A DNA stretch of 64,000 bases from DASYKS01 sp035995205 (GCA_035995205.1 DASYKS010000019.1:14737-78736); one strand, 5' to 3'. Counted from the first letter of the stretch, positions 25,006 through 36,244 are shown. Program-made: numbers and translations. The notes: generated by a model from the letters alone, not told the origin.

Positions 25006-25530
25006 ATGGAAAACGCCACCCTAGTCGCCGCCGATCTGCTCGTCGAACGGGATCTCGAAACCAAGTTCGGCACTTGGACCGAGCACCTCTTCCGCTATGC
25101 CGATCACGACATCGTCGTCCTGTCCTTTGGGGCGTGGCGCGATCAAGAGAACGTCCTGGTTCGCACCCATTCGGCCTGCTTGGGCGGGCATTATTTCTGG
25201 AGCGTCGAGTGCGACTGCCGGGAGCAGCTGGAGGCGGCGTTCGAGCGGATCGTGGCCGACGGCGCGGGTCTCATCGTATTGCTCGACCAGGAGGGGCGAG
25301 GCAATGGGCATGCCGCCGTAATGCGGGTGGCGCCTTACGCTCGCGCCTATGGTTGTTCCCATTCTGTGGCCTATCGCGCGCTCGGCTATCCGGAGGACGG
25401 GCGCTCCTATCTAGGGGCCGCGGTCGTGCTGCGGAAGCTCGGGGTGACCTCCGTTCGGTTGATGACCGACAACCCCGCGAAGATTTCGACTCTCGCGAGC
25501 CACGGGCTTTCGGTAGTTTCCGCGGAGTGA
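25006..25530 (+). CDS. GTP cyclohydrolase II-like protein (RibA family), short form
   Basis: The 174-residue protein has RibA motifs. RTHSACLGGHYFWSVECDCR carries the three zinc cysteines, LDQEGRGNGH matches the GTP-binding R-Q-E-G-R-G, and MTDNPAKI is the C-terminal T-N-N-P-x-K loop. The canonical V-H-S-E-C and R-Q are changed to T-H-S-A-C and D-Q. It stops about 25 residues before E. coli RibA would. It could make the riboflavin precursor from GTP, or be a diverged paralogue, as no other rib genes are present. Its stop overlaps the start of a subtilase (GTGA), so the two are coupled. Confidence 0.78.
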   Translation: MENATLVAADLLVERDLETKFGTWTEHLFRYADHDIVVLSFGAWRDQENVLVRTHSACLGGHYFWSVECDCREQLEAAFERIVADGAGLIVLLDQEGRGNGHAAVMRVAPYARAYGCSHSVAYRALGYPEDGRSYLGAAVVLRKLGVTSVRLMTDNPAKISTLASHGLSVVSAE

Positions 25531-27089
25531 AGAACCCGAAGCCATTTTTCGAAGCGAGCGAACCGGCGCGAGAGTGCGACGAGATCGTCGGTTTGATCCT
25601 CGCCGATCGTTTCGACCCGGCGGGCGTATCGTTCGGTTCGTATCTGGATTGGCTGGGAGAGCACGGGCTGGACGGCTCGGGCGTCGCGATCGGGGTGGTC
25701 GACAGCGGAGTCGCCACGGACCATCCTTCTCTCGCGGGCCGAGTCCGCGATCTGGCGGGCAAGAGCTCCTGGCACGGAACGGCGATGGCGGCGCTCGCCG
25801 CAGGGAACGATCTTTCGGAGCGCGATGAGCGGGGCTTTCATTACGGTCTGGGCGTCGCGCCGAAGGCGGAGATCCTGGCGCAGGATCGTTTTCTTTCTCC
25901 TCCTGAGGTGTGCCGGCAGACGGCGATCGAGTCGAGCCCCTCGGGGTGGCGCGTTTCGATCCAGAGCAACTCGTTCGGCAAGGGCACTTGCGACCCGATG
26001 GACTACGGCGCGGAGGAGGCCCTCTACGACCGCCTGGCGCGCAACGCTGACCCGGGCAGCCCGGAGCCTCGCTCGTTCCTGCTCTGTTTCGCGGCCGGCA
26101 ACGAGGGGGAGAAGGGGCTCACCCGCCCTGCCGGGGCGAAGAACGTGCTCGTGGTGGGCAACACCCCCGTCCATCGGCCGCGCGATGGGGGCATCGAGGC
26201 CGAGCGCATCGACCGGGTTCACAGGGGCTCCTACGACACGCGACATTCGGCAAGCGGGATCGGCAACTGCGGCGATGGTCGAATCCGGCCGCACCTCGTG
26301 GCGCCCGGGCAATGGGCCGCCTCGGCGAACCACGGCGCCCAGCCGGGCGAGCGGAAGTACCTCTCTCCCCTCTACACCTGGGCCGGCGGTACATCGGCCG
26401 CGACCGCCGTAGCGGCCGGTGCCGCTGCGCTTCTCGTTCAATGGTTCCGGCGCGAGGCGGGGGCCGACCCTTCGCCCGCGCTATTGCGCGCCATGCTGGT
26501 GAACGGTGCGGTGGATCTCGGCGACGAGGGTCCGATCCCCAACCGGCGCCAAGGCTGGGGGCGGATCTCGCTGGAAAACATCGTCCGCCCAGGGCTCGCC
26601 CGGGCTTACGTCGACCAGGGCGAGATCCTCACACACGCGGGCGAGGCGCGCCGCTGGAAGGTCCGAATCGCCGACTCCGCCCTTCCTCTCAAGGTAACGC
26701 TCGCGTGGACCGATCCCCCGGGCGTTCCCGGCTGCGGCACCGCCGAGCGCCCGGCTCTCGTCCATCGGCTGCTGCTCCGCGTCGAACAGGGCGGCGAGGT
26801 CTTCTTCGGCAATGGCTTCGTGGCGGGCTGGTCGGTCCCCGCCGAGGCGGAACCGGAGGTCCGGGACAATCTGCAGAACGTCTACCTGCGTCCCGGACGC
26901 GAAGGTACGGCGTGGATCTCAGTCATCGCGCTCGGGGTCGAGGTGGACGCATTGACCCTCGCGGTCGAGCCGCCGCGGCAGGATTTCGCGCTCTGGATTT
27001 CGAACGGATTACCGGAAGGTGAAGAACGGCGGAGAGCGGAAGTCGTTCCGCTCCCCGCCGGAGGAGTCGAGGCTCAAGCCCTCGGGTGA
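25527..27089 (+). CDS. Subtilisin-family (S8) serine protease, no signal peptide
   Basis: The 520-residue protein starts at the GTG at 25527, which overlaps the RibA-like stop. The catalytic triad is visible: Asp in IGVVDSGVATDH, His in SSWHGTAMAALAAGN, Ser in GGTSAATAVAAGAAALL, plus the oxyanion Asn in CFAAGNEGEKG. A C-terminal beta-rich domain (about 390-520) with VTLAWTDPPG resembles the jelly-roll domain of KP-43-like subtilases. No secretion signal or prodomain is present, so it probably works in the cytoplasm. Its last 16 bp overlap the convergent repeat-protein gene. The target is unknown. Processing of the neighbouring repeat proteins is a speculation. Confidence 0.88.
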   Translation: MKNPKPFFEASEPARECDEIVGLILADRFDPAGVSFGSYLDWLGEHGLDGSGVAIGVVDSGVATDHPSLAGRVRDLAGKSSWHGTAMAALAAGNDLSERDERGFHYGLGVAPKAEILAQDRFLSPPEVCRQTAIESSPSGWRVSIQSNSFGKGTCDPMDYGAEEALYDRLARNADPGSPEPRSFLLCFAAGNEGEKGLTRPAGAKNVLVVGNTPVHRPRDGGIEAERIDRVHRGSYDTRHSASGIGNCGDGRIRPHLVAPGQWAASANHGAQPGERKYLSPLYTWAGGTSAATAVAAGAAALLVQWFRREAGADPSPALLRAMLVNGAVDLGDEGPIPNRRQGWGRISLENIVRPGLARAYVDQGEILTHAGEARRWKVRIADSALPLKVTLAWTDPPGVPGCGTAERPALVHRLLLRVEQGGEVFFGNGFVAGWSVPAEAEPEVRDNLQNVYLRPGREGTAWISVIALGVEVDALTLAVEPPRQDFALWISNGLPEGEERRRAEVVPLPAGGVEAQALG

Positions 27090-28498
27090 GGGGGAAACTG
27101 GATCATCGGGCAGATGGTCAGGTCGTAGGGTCCAGCCTCCGTGCTGGGTTTGAACCTCACACCCGGGCAGAGGGGTCGGTTTTCACCCGATGCCTCGCCG
27201 TTCGGTCGAAAGATCACTGGCGGGCAAAGGGTATCGGTGAGGCCTGCCTCCTCACTCGGCGCGAACCTCACGCCCGGGCAGATCGGCCGGCTTTCGATCG
27301 CGGCCTCGCCGCTTGGCCGGAAGATCACTGATGGGCAATAGGGATCGCCGCCCGCTTCCTGACTCGGCGCGAAGGTGACCGGCGGACACTTCGGATTGGA
27401 CGCCGCCGCCTCAGCGCTCGGGTTTAGCACGACCGAATTGCATTCGACGCCCGCCCCGCCGGCCTCGCGGCTCGGCCCAAATTCGGTGCCCGGGCAGATT
27501 GGCCGAGACGAAGCCGCGGCCTCTTCCGTCGGCCGGTAGCTGGTCGGCGGGCAGTTGACTCCCTGACCCCCGGCCTCCTCGCTCGGTGAATAATGCGTTC
27601 CCGAGCAGGGCTTCTCGCGGATTCCCGCGGCGACGCTCGGCGCCTCGGCGGGCTGTGCATCGTGCAACCGCGCCCAGGCGGCAGCGGCTCGGATCGGCAG
27701 CCGGAACGGTTTCGGCGCGTCCTTGGCGACGAGATAGTTGAGCTCGAAGTCCCAATCGACGTCGGGATCTCCGGGCTTGGCCGACATCAGATCCATCGGC
27801 GGCTGGTTTTCGATCACGATCTCGACCCGCTCGCCGTCGGCCGGACGCAGGACGATCCCCTGGCCGCGCTGGCGCGAGAAGATCTCGACCTCGGCGGCCT
27901 CGATCTCGGTCTCGAAGAACGTTCGCGACGCGATCCGCTGGCGGTAGAGAGTTGGGTTCCCCGTGAACATGTACTCGTCGGACGAGACGTAGCGACCGTC
28001 GGCACCGTCCCAGACGCCGAGCGTTCCGGCCTGCAGACGGAGCCGGCCGACCAGGCCGGCGTCGGCCAGGCGGACCAGATCGCTCGACAGGCATTCGTCG
28101 CGCACCGAGACCCCGTCGGTTTCCGGATAGATCACCCTCATGCTCGGAACCAGGTCGAAGTCCCGGGTCGGATGCTGGCGCAGAACGACGAGCGGCCGGT
28201 CGGGAAGCGGCTTGCCGTTCGCCAGGATCTGGAGGTCGTCGCCGTTCAGGTACCACTGGCCGCGCGGCACGGGGTCCTGGCTCGAATACTCGATGCGATG
28301 CGCGGGCTGTTTGGCCCCGGGGGCCAGATCGGCGAGCGGGAAGCGGATGCTCGCAATGTGAGAGACCTGGCCGTCGCCGTTCGAAGCGACGCCGGGCGCC
28401 CGCGCGTCGATCATCAAAACGCGCACGCCCTTGCTCTCCTCGGTATTGGGCACGAAGACGCAAAGGCCGTCAAAGAGGATGCGGAGAGTAAATGCCAT
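27074..28498 (-). CDS. Unknown protein with ten C-terminal Cys/Pro repeats
   Basis: I do not recognise this 474-residue protein. Residues 1-290 form a soluble, beta-rich region that starts FTLRILFDGLCVFVP. Residues 298-474 consist of ten units of 17-19 residues with consensus C-P-x-V-x-F-x-P-S-x-E-A (for example CPPVTFAPSQEAGGDPY and CPGVRFAPSEEAG). Two unit types alternate (CPG...EAG and CPP/CPS...EAA), giving a 37-residue (about 111-bp) higher-order repeat. The last unit is cut to 12 residues. There is no signal peptide. The ATG at 28498 follows GAGGAAAA. The preceding gene carries three more copies of the same unit. Confidence 0.75.
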   Translation of the reverse strand: MAFTLRILFDGLCVFVPNTEESKGVRVLMIDARAPGVASNGDGQVSHIASIRFPLADLAPGAKQPAHRIEYSSQDPVPRGQWYLNGDDLQILANGKPLPDRPLVVLRQHPTRDFDLVPSMRVIYPETDGVSVRDECLSSDLVRLADAGLVGRLRLQAGTLGVWDGADGRYVSSDEYMFTGNPTLYRQRIASRTFFETEIEAAEVEIFSRQRGQGIVLRPADGERVEIVIENQPPMDLMSAKPGDPDVDWDFELNYLVAKDAPKPFRLPIRAAAAWARLHDAQPAEAPSVAAGIREKPCSGTHYSPSEEAGGQGVNCPPTSYRPTEEAAASSRPICPGTEFGPSREAGGAGVECNSVVLNPSAEAAASNPKCPPVTFAPSQEAGGDPYCPSVIFRPSGEAAIESRPICPGVRFAPSEEAGLTDTLCPPVIFRPNGEASGENRPLCPGVRFKPSTEAGPYDLTICPMIQFPPHPRA

Positions 28499-28511
28499 GG
28501 CCGTTTTCCTC

Positions 28512-28768
28512 TCAGGCGTCGAATTCCGGGTTGAAGATGATCGGAGAGCAAGTTCCGCCCCGGGCGTTGGCTTCTCCGCTCGGGCGGAAAAGCACAGGCG
28601 AGCACGGGGGAGAGCCGCCGAGAGCCTCGTCGCTCGGGCGGAAGAGAGTCGGCGAGCAGGGCGGGGCGGCGTTCAGCGCCTCGGCGCTCGGGGCATCGGC
28701 CGAGGTCTGAGGAAGGGTGGACGGCACTCGGGAGGGAGGGACTCTGGAGGCAGGCTCGGGAGAGACAT
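28512..28768 (-). CDS. Small protein with three Cys/Pro repeats (frame of the start uncertain)
   Basis: The frame ending at 28512 encodes three units of the repeat found in the next gene: CSPTLFRPSDEA, CSPVLFRPSGEA and a terminal CSPIIFNPEFDA. Upstream there is an excellent AAGGAG (28776-28781) 7 nt before an ATG at 28768. That ATG is in a different frame and ends after 31 Pro-rich codons. A one-base change between about 28700 and 28765 would join the two. Alternatively the repeat frame starts at the GTG at 28727, giving 71 residues. The 13-bp gap to the 474-residue repeat protein implies one operon. Possible roles include a multi-core precursor peptide or an adhesive repeat (speculation). 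Confidence 0.5.
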
Positions 28769-28911
28769 GGCGACACTCCTTAGGACGACCGGGCGGTCGG
28801 AGCGGCCGCTCGTCGCCCAGGAGTGTGCGCGGCCTCCGCGCGCCGCGGCTATCGAAATCTTGAGCGGTTTTGTCGCCCTCGGAACCCGCTTCGAGCTGAC
28901 CCGAGAGATTC

Positions 28912-29277
28912 TCAGGCCGGCGGTGTCTCCGTCTTCGGCGCCCGCTTCCCCTTGCGCCGCCGGCTCCAATCCTCCGCCCGGATGCCGAAGGTCTCCAAAA
29001 CCGGGTTGCCGAATCCGAGATGCCCCCGCGTGATCGACGCGAGGCGGCGCATGAGCCGTTCGGTCTCCAGGCTGAGCTGGCGGCGAACCCGAACGATCTC
29101 TTTCCGCCTACCCTCCATCTGCACCAGCGTCGCATGCGCCTGGGCCAGATCGTCGACCATCTCTTTCACCTCGGCGTACACCTGGTCGGCTTCAGGAATC
29201 GCGTGTATCGCCGCCGCCAAGTTGTTCACTGTGGACTGCCACCGGTCAATCTTTGCGGCGTACGACTTGTCGCCCAT
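28912..29277 (-). CDS. Coiled-coil protein of unknown function
   Basis: The 121-residue protein is almost entirely helical. Heptad-like stretches run through DRWQSTVNNLAAAIHAIP, VYAEVKEMVDDLAQAHATL and LSLETERLMRRLASITRGHL, followed by a basic tail (WSRRRKGKRAPK). The ATG at 29277 has a strong AGGAGG. It is the first gene of the operon-like run that includes the two Cys/Pro-repeat genes. It may multimerise or bind a partner; I do not know a function. Confidence 0.6.
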   Translation of the reverse strand: MGDKSYAAKIDRWQSTVNNLAAAIHAIPEADQVYAEVKEMVDDLAQAHATLVQMEGRRKEIVRVRRQLSLETERLMRRLASITRGHLGFGNPVLETFGIRAEDWSRRRKGKRAPKTETPPA

Positions 29278-29365
29278 AACGACCTCCTGTTTTATGGCTT
29301 CCGGGTACGGCGACGGATCTTACACGTAACTCGCTGGGAGAAATAGGGATACATACGATCCACGC

Positions 29366-29982
29366 AACCGGTGCGTCGGGAGAAAACACCTGTTCGAAGC
29401 TCCAGCTCACCACTCCGCTGGCCTGGGGGAGTGGTGAACTGGAACAAAACACCACTCCCCTAGACCGGGGGAGCGGTGCGCAGGAAGAAAACACCACTCC
29501 CCCGGACCAGGGGAGTGGTACGCAGGAGAAAATCACCACTCCCCCGGACCAGGGGAGTGGTGCACAGGAGAAAAACACCACTCCCCCAGCTCAGCGGAGT
29601 GGTGCGCGGAAGCTGAACACTGCTCCCCAAGCTTGGGGGAGTGGTGCTCTGAAGCACGCCACAACTCCCCCGACCCAGCGGAGTGGTGGCCGGAATGGGC
29701 ACACCGTTCCGCCGTTCCTGTGAAGTGGTGCGGTGAATGTGACCACCGTTCCCCCGATCCTAGGGAGTGGTGATCCGGATGAAAACGCCGCTCCTCCTGT
29801 CGCGCGGAGTGGTGGTCCCGGTCCGATCACTACGTACCTGCGCCTACGAAGCGGTGTTCGGGTCGGGAACACCACATTTCCCGTCCGGAGAAGCGGTGTC
29901 CCGCCTCCGCGATGAGGTTTTCGGGCTCGGTGGACCCGTGGTCGCGCTCCGCAAACGGCTGTTGGGAAAGGGAGAAGCGGTG
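29366..29982. repeat. Array of 42-bp hairpin repeats (about 14 units)
   Basis: Each unit is a 29-bp imperfect palindrome (CACCACTCCCC, 7-nt centre, GGGGAGTGGTG) plus a 13-bp purine-rich spacer similar to CGCAGGAGAAAA. Palindromes start at 29408, 29450, 29492, 29534, 29576, 29618, 29660, 29702, 29744, 29786, 29828 and 29870, exactly 42 bp apart. Two worn copies follow at 29912 and 29954. Units 3 and 4 are nearly identical, and divergence rises to the right. The region 29366-29407 holds an out-of-phase partial unit. No coding sense is evident, and 29983-30232 holds nothing I can identify. Confidence 0.88.
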
Positions 29983-30232
29983 GCAGCGGAGGAAGCGGCC
30001 CCAGCGTCAAGTGCGAAAGAGCAGATGAGGTAGGCTGAAGTCCTGAAATGCTTTGACTTGGAAATAACTCCGGGGAGTGCGTATGACATCCGCAAGGATC
30101 AAGCTCTTTCTTCCCCGAGGCGACGCCAAAAGTCTGCGGACGGCAGAGATCTCCAACTGGACTGGGAAAGCTGTCGCCGCGCCGGACTGGATGGCGGCTC
30201 AGCCGAGAACGGTGGAGAGGCGAGGTGGATGG

Positions 30233-31294
30233 ATGAGCAACGACTGCGCGAGGTCGAGAGCTTGGGTGGTGCTGGCCGTCCTGTCGCTCTCCGGCTGGGG
30301 TGCCCAAGCTCAAGCGCCTGCGGGGAAACCGAAGGATTCCGACCTTGTGGCCGAGTTCGATCAGGCGGTCAAGGTCTTCATGGACGAGTACCGCGCGGCG
30401 GACGAGAAGGCTCGCGAGGCGATGCTCGCCGATCCGGTCCGGGAGCCGCGCCATCGCTTCACTCCCCTTTTCCGGGCCGCCGCCGAGCGTCACCGAGGGA
30501 CGCCCGAAGCTCTCCCCTACTGGTCTTGGTTGGTCGACAACGGCTCGATCGTCGACCCGGAAATCGGAGAGCTCGCCGTCCGGCGGCTCCTCGCCGACCA
30601 TCTCGCGGACCCGGGGCTCGCTCCGGCCGTCCGTGCCATTTGGCGTGCCGCCGACCGTCGAGGGGTTGAGAAAACGATCGATGACTTGACGCGGATCGTG
30701 GATCGCTCCCCGCATCCGGAAGTTCGGGCCGAGGCTCTCTATCAACGCGCGCGCCTGCGGCAAAAGGCCGGATCGAAGGAGGCGCGAAAGGATTTCGAGC
30801 GCGCGATCGCGGAAGCGCCCACCTCTTCGGCGGGTCACCGAGCCGCTGAAGAGCTTGAGGCTTTGAGCGTGCTCAGAGTCGGCGGCCAGGCGCCGGAGTT
30901 GGCAGGAACGACGCTCGACGGCAAGCCCGTCACCCTCGCCGGTCTGCGCGGGCGCGTGGTTCTGGTCGACTTCTGGGGGATGTGGTGCGGTCCCTGCGTG
31001 GCCCAGCTACCGAAACTGAAAGAGCTGCGCCGCCAGTTCAAGGGTCAAGCCTTTGATCTCCTTGGAGTCAACAGCGACGAGGACGCCGAGAAGTTGCGCC
31101 AGTTCCTGAGCGCGAATCAGATCGATTGGACACAGCTTCTCGACCAGAGCACCACCGGACCGATCTCCAGGAGGTGGCGGATCAGCGCCTGGCCGGCGAG
31201 CTTTCTCATCGACCCCAAAGGCGTGATTCGAGGGGTCAATCTCGATTTCGACGCACTGGCAACTCAGATCGCCGGGCTGCTGAGAAAGCCGTAA
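30233..31294 (+). CDS. TlpA/ResA-like thioredoxin protein, exported
   Basis: The 353-residue protein has a signal peptide (residues 1-30, cleavage near A-Q-A). A helical region of about 190 residues follows, with tetratricopeptide-like character. The C-terminal thioredoxin domain (about 215-353) contains VLVDFWGMWCGPCVAQLPKL, with the W-C-G-P-C active site, and the cis-Pro motif AWPASFLIDPKG. It should act as an envelope thiol-disulfide reductase, for example in cytochrome c maturation, with specificity unknown. The ATG at 30233 is chosen because it starts the signal peptide. The longer frame runs back into the leader. It converges on the permease gene. Confidence 0.85.
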   Translation: MSNDCARSRAWVVLAVLSLSGWGAQAQAPAGKPKDSDLVAEFDQAVKVFMDEYRAADEKAREAMLADPVREPRHRFTPLFRAAAERHRGTPEALPYWSWLVDNGSIVDPEIGELAVRRLLADHLADPGLAPAVRAIWRAADRRGVEKTIDDLTRIVDRSPHPEVRAEALYQRARLRQKAGSKEARKDFERAIAEAPTSSAGHRAAEELEALSVLRVGGQAPELAGTTLDGKPVTLAGLRGRVVLVDFWGMWCGPCVAQLPKLKELRRQFKGQAFDLLGVNSDEDAEKLRQFLSANQIDWTQLLDQSTTGPISRRWRISAWPASFLIDPKGVIRGVNLDFDALATQIAGLLRKP

Positions 31295-31312
31295 CGGATC
31301 GAGCTGTCGGAC

Positions 31313-33736
31313 CTAGTTCTGCCGCAGCGCCTCAGACGGGTTGACCCGGCTCGCCCGACGGGCGGGCAGCCAGCAGGCTAGCCCGGAGATCGCGAGCAGA
31401 AAACCGCCGGTACCGAGCAGCATCGCGAGCTCGCTCCCTCCAATACCAACCCACAACGTCTGCAGGCTCGCGATCCCGCGGCTCCCCGCGACCGCCAGGA
31501 TTGCGCCGAGCGCTACCCCGAAGAGCGCGAGGGACAGGCCGCGGCGGAGGACCAGGGCGAGAAGCTCCCGGCGACTCGCGCCGAGCGCGGCGCGCACGCC
31601 GATCTCGCGGGTTCGGAGGCGCACCGAGAAAGAGAGCACGCCGTAGATTCCGACCGCGGCGAGGAGGAGGGCCAGCGCTCCGAAGGTTGCCGAGAGCAGG
31701 GCGTTGAAGCGCGACTTGGCGAGCGGCGTCGCTTCGGCCAGCCGCTGCTCGAAGGAGAGGAGCCGGGAGACCGGAAGATCGCGATCGAGCGTGCGCACCG
31801 CGTCCCGGACCGGTCCGGCGAGGGCGATCGGATCGCCCGAGGTCCGCACGACGATCGACAGCCCGCGGAGATAGCCGACCGGAACCGGCTCCTGATCGAA
31901 CGCCAGGTAGACCCTAGGCGACGCCTCCTCGTCCGGACGGCGGAGAGCGGGGGCGATGCCCACGATGTCGTAGGCCTCATGGTTGAAGCGGAGGCGGCGT
32001 CCGATCGCGGGCTTGCCGCCCAGCAGATCGCGCGCGGCGGTCGCGTCGAGCAGCGTCACGCGCCGGCCTCCCGCACGATCGCTCTTGCCAATCGTCTCGC
32101 CTGACCCGCGACTTGCGCCGAGCGCTTCGAAATAGCCCGGCGTGACCAGCTGCCAGCCCGCGCTTGCCCCTTCAGGAGTCGGCTCGCCTTCGATCTCAGG
32201 CGCGAAGCTCCAGGGCTCGGCGGGTGGAATCTCCTTGGCTCCGCCTACGGCGACCACGCCGGGCAGCGTGCCGATCCGGTCGAGCAGGTCGCGGTAGAAG
32301 GCACGAACCCGCGGCGCGTCCGGATAGCGCGATTCCGGCAGCGTCAGGTCGAACGTCAGCGCGCGCTCCGGCCGGTAGCCGAGATCTTGATCGAGCAGAT
32401 TGCGGAAGCTCCGCACCAGGAGTCCCGCGCCGGCAAGCAGCACGAACGCGAGGGCGACCTCGGCGATCACCAGACCGCCGTGCAGGCGCTCCCGGCCGGG
32501 ATCGGTTCCGGCGGTCCCTGGGCGGTCGATCAGACCGGGGCCGGTCTTCCGCCCGGCCCGCCAGAGGGCCGGCAGAACGGCGAGCAGAGCGCTCCCGATC
32601 GTGGCCGCCGCGGCGAACGCGAGGCCCGAAGCCCCGAGCGCGAGAGGCAGGCTCTTCGGCAGGTAGACGCCGCGCGGATCGGGCAGCGTCCGAAGCGCAA
32701 TCTCGGCGAGCAGCAGGGCGAGCGCTCCGGCCGCCGCTGCGTAGAGCAGGCTCTCGACCACAAGCTGGCGGACAATGCGCCCGGTCGAAGCGCCGAGCGC
32801 GCGGCGCACGGCAAGCTCCCGCTCGCGCGCTACGGCGCGGACCAGATGGAGGCTCGCGACGTTGACCGCGGCAAGCAGCAGCACCAAGCTGACCGCCCCG
32901 AAGATCGCCCAGAGCCCCGTCCGCGCGCTCTGGGCGTAGCGCTCGCCGAGCGGCTCCACCCGGACCGCGAGGTCGTTTTCGGATTCGGAGCCCGCTCCTT
33001 TGCGGATCAGGGCGTGCGCGAGGCCCGACAGCTCCACCTCCGCCCGTTCCGGTGTCACGCCTGGCCGCAGGCGCCCGAGCCCGCCGAGATAGGCGGACTC
33101 GCGATCCTCCGCCGCGCCGGCCGGAAAGACCAGCGGCAACACCATGTCGGGATCGCCTCCCGGCAGACGGAACGTCGCGGGAAGCACTCCCACCACTTCG
33201 TACAGCTCGCCGTCGAGCGCCAGATTGCGGCCCACGATCGAGGGATCTCCGCTGAAGCGAGAGCGCCAAAGACGGTGGCTGATCGCCACCACCCGCGGTG
33301 CTCCGGAGCGATAGTCGGATGGCACGAAGAGTTGTCCCGCCGAAGGGCGCAAGGCGAGCGATTCGAGGGCACCTTCCGAGACCAGGAATCGCGGCAACCG
33401 GACGGGATCTCCCTCTCCCGCGAGGTCGAGGGTGCCGAACGGCACATAGGCACCGAAGGTCGAAAACGAACGGTTCGCCGCGCGCAGGGCGAGGAAGTCA
33501 GCCGGCGAAAGCGACATCGTCTCGGGACCGCGCGAAGGATGGAGCGCGAGGACGCTCGCGATCCGCTCCGGCTCCGGATAAGGGGCCGGTCGCAGGACGG
33601 CGGCATCGAGCACCGCGAAGATCGCCACGCAGGCGCCGATTCCCAACGCGAGCGTCACGATCAGGGCGGCGGAAAACGCCGGCCGTTGCATGATCGAACG
33701 CAGCGACCCCCGAACGTCTCCGAGCAGGTCCGTCAT
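31313..33736 (-). CDS. MacB/FtsX-family ABC permease, ADOP type
   Basis: The 807-residue protein has two tandem MacB-periplasmic-core plus FtsX units. The first helix is at about residues 20-45 (FSAALIVTLALGIGACVAIF), with a helix cluster near 270-400 and another between 660 and 800. The IGVRAALGASRRELLALVLR coupling motif and its first-half counterpart (RELAVRRALGASTGRIVRQLV) identify the permease fold. No ATPase or membrane-fusion gene is adjacent. Acidobacteriota carry many such orphan duplicated permeases. The N-terminal segment DVRGSLRSIMQRPAFS is typical of that group. The ATG at 33736 has GGAGG. The substrate is unknown. Confidence 0.85.
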   Translation of the reverse strand: MTDLLGDVRGSLRSIMQRPAFSAALIVTLALGIGACVAIFAVLDAAVLRPAPYPEPERIASVLALHPSRGPETMSLSPADFLALRAANRSFSTFGAYVPFGTLDLAGEGDPVRLPRFLVSEGALESLALRPSAGQLFVPSDYRSGAPRVVAISHRLWRSRFSGDPSIVGRNLALDGELYEVVGVLPATFRLPGGDPDMVLPLVFPAGAAEDRESAYLGGLGRLRPGVTPERAEVELSGLAHALIRKGAGSESENDLAVRVEPLGERYAQSARTGLWAIFGAVSLVLLLAAVNVASLHLVRAVARERELAVRRALGASTGRIVRQLVVESLLYAAAAGALALLLAEIALRTLPDPRGVYLPKSLPLALGASGLAFAAAATIGSALLAVLPALWRAGRKTGPGLIDRPGTAGTDPGRERLHGGLVIAEVALAFVLLAGAGLLVRSFRNLLDQDLGYRPERALTFDLTLPESRYPDAPRVRAFYRDLLDRIGTLPGVVAVGGAKEIPPAEPWSFAPEIEGEPTPEGASAGWQLVTPGYFEALGASRGSGETIGKSDRAGGRRVTLLDATAARDLLGGKPAIGRRLRFNHEAYDIVGIAPALRRPDEEASPRVYLAFDQEPVPVGYLRGLSIVVRTSGDPIALAGPVRDAVRTLDRDLPVSRLLSFEQRLAEATPLAKSRFNALLSATFGALALLLAAVGIYGVLSFSVRLRTREIGVRAALGASRRELLALVLRRGLSLALFGVALGAILAVAGSRGIASLQTLWVGIGGSELAMLLGTGGFLLAISGLACWLPARRASRVNPSEALRQN

Positions 33737-33918
33737 GGCGCTTTTCCTCCGGTAGGCTTTCAAACGGTGGCATTCTATGGATTCGGCCTCTTGAAGTGAG
33801 TCTGTACGGCGTAGGGTCCCTCCCTCCCGGTCCCACAGGGAGAGGGGAACAAACAAGAACGTCCTTGGCCTGTTGACCCACCCTCAAGCCACTTCCTGCG
33901 CATTGGGCGTCGGACCTG

Positions 33919-33932
33919 TAGAATCCGCCGCC

Positions 33933-33935
<3 letters not shown>
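33919..33935 (+). promoter_or_regulatory. -10 box close to the malic enzyme start codon (leaderless candidate)
   Basis: TAGAAT (33919-33924) lies 8 nt before the GTG at 33933. No Shine-Dalgarno precedes the GTG, and the -35 region is weak. The transcript would start at or next to the GTG. Confidence 0.45.
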
Positions 33936-36215
<2,280 letters not shown>

Positions 36216-36221
<6 letters not shown>

Positions 36222-36244
36222 GAGGGCGAAAAACGCGCTAGAAT
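36216..36244 (+). promoter_or_regulatory. Predicted promoter for the CsgG-type gene
   Basis: TTCTGA (36216-36221) and TAGAAT (36239-36244) are 17 bp apart, right at the end of maeB. Transcription would give a leader of about 120 nt with a hairpin over the Shine-Dalgarno (36348-36361). Confidence 0.5.

Noticed and set aside
28431..29033. Plus-strand protein opposite the Cys/Pro-repeat genes
   Set aside because: It lacks the repeat regularity and homology of the minus-strand frames and has no plausible start signal.
29246..29581. 14-residue repeat protein on the minus strand of the 42-bp array
   Set aside because: The frame is broken by a stop at 29591, shows no start signal, and is expected by chance since 42 is divisible by three.
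29366..29982. CRISPR array
   Set aside because: The conserved part is a long palindrome, and the 13-bp spacers are similar to one another rather than unique. The array decays steadily and no cas gene is present.
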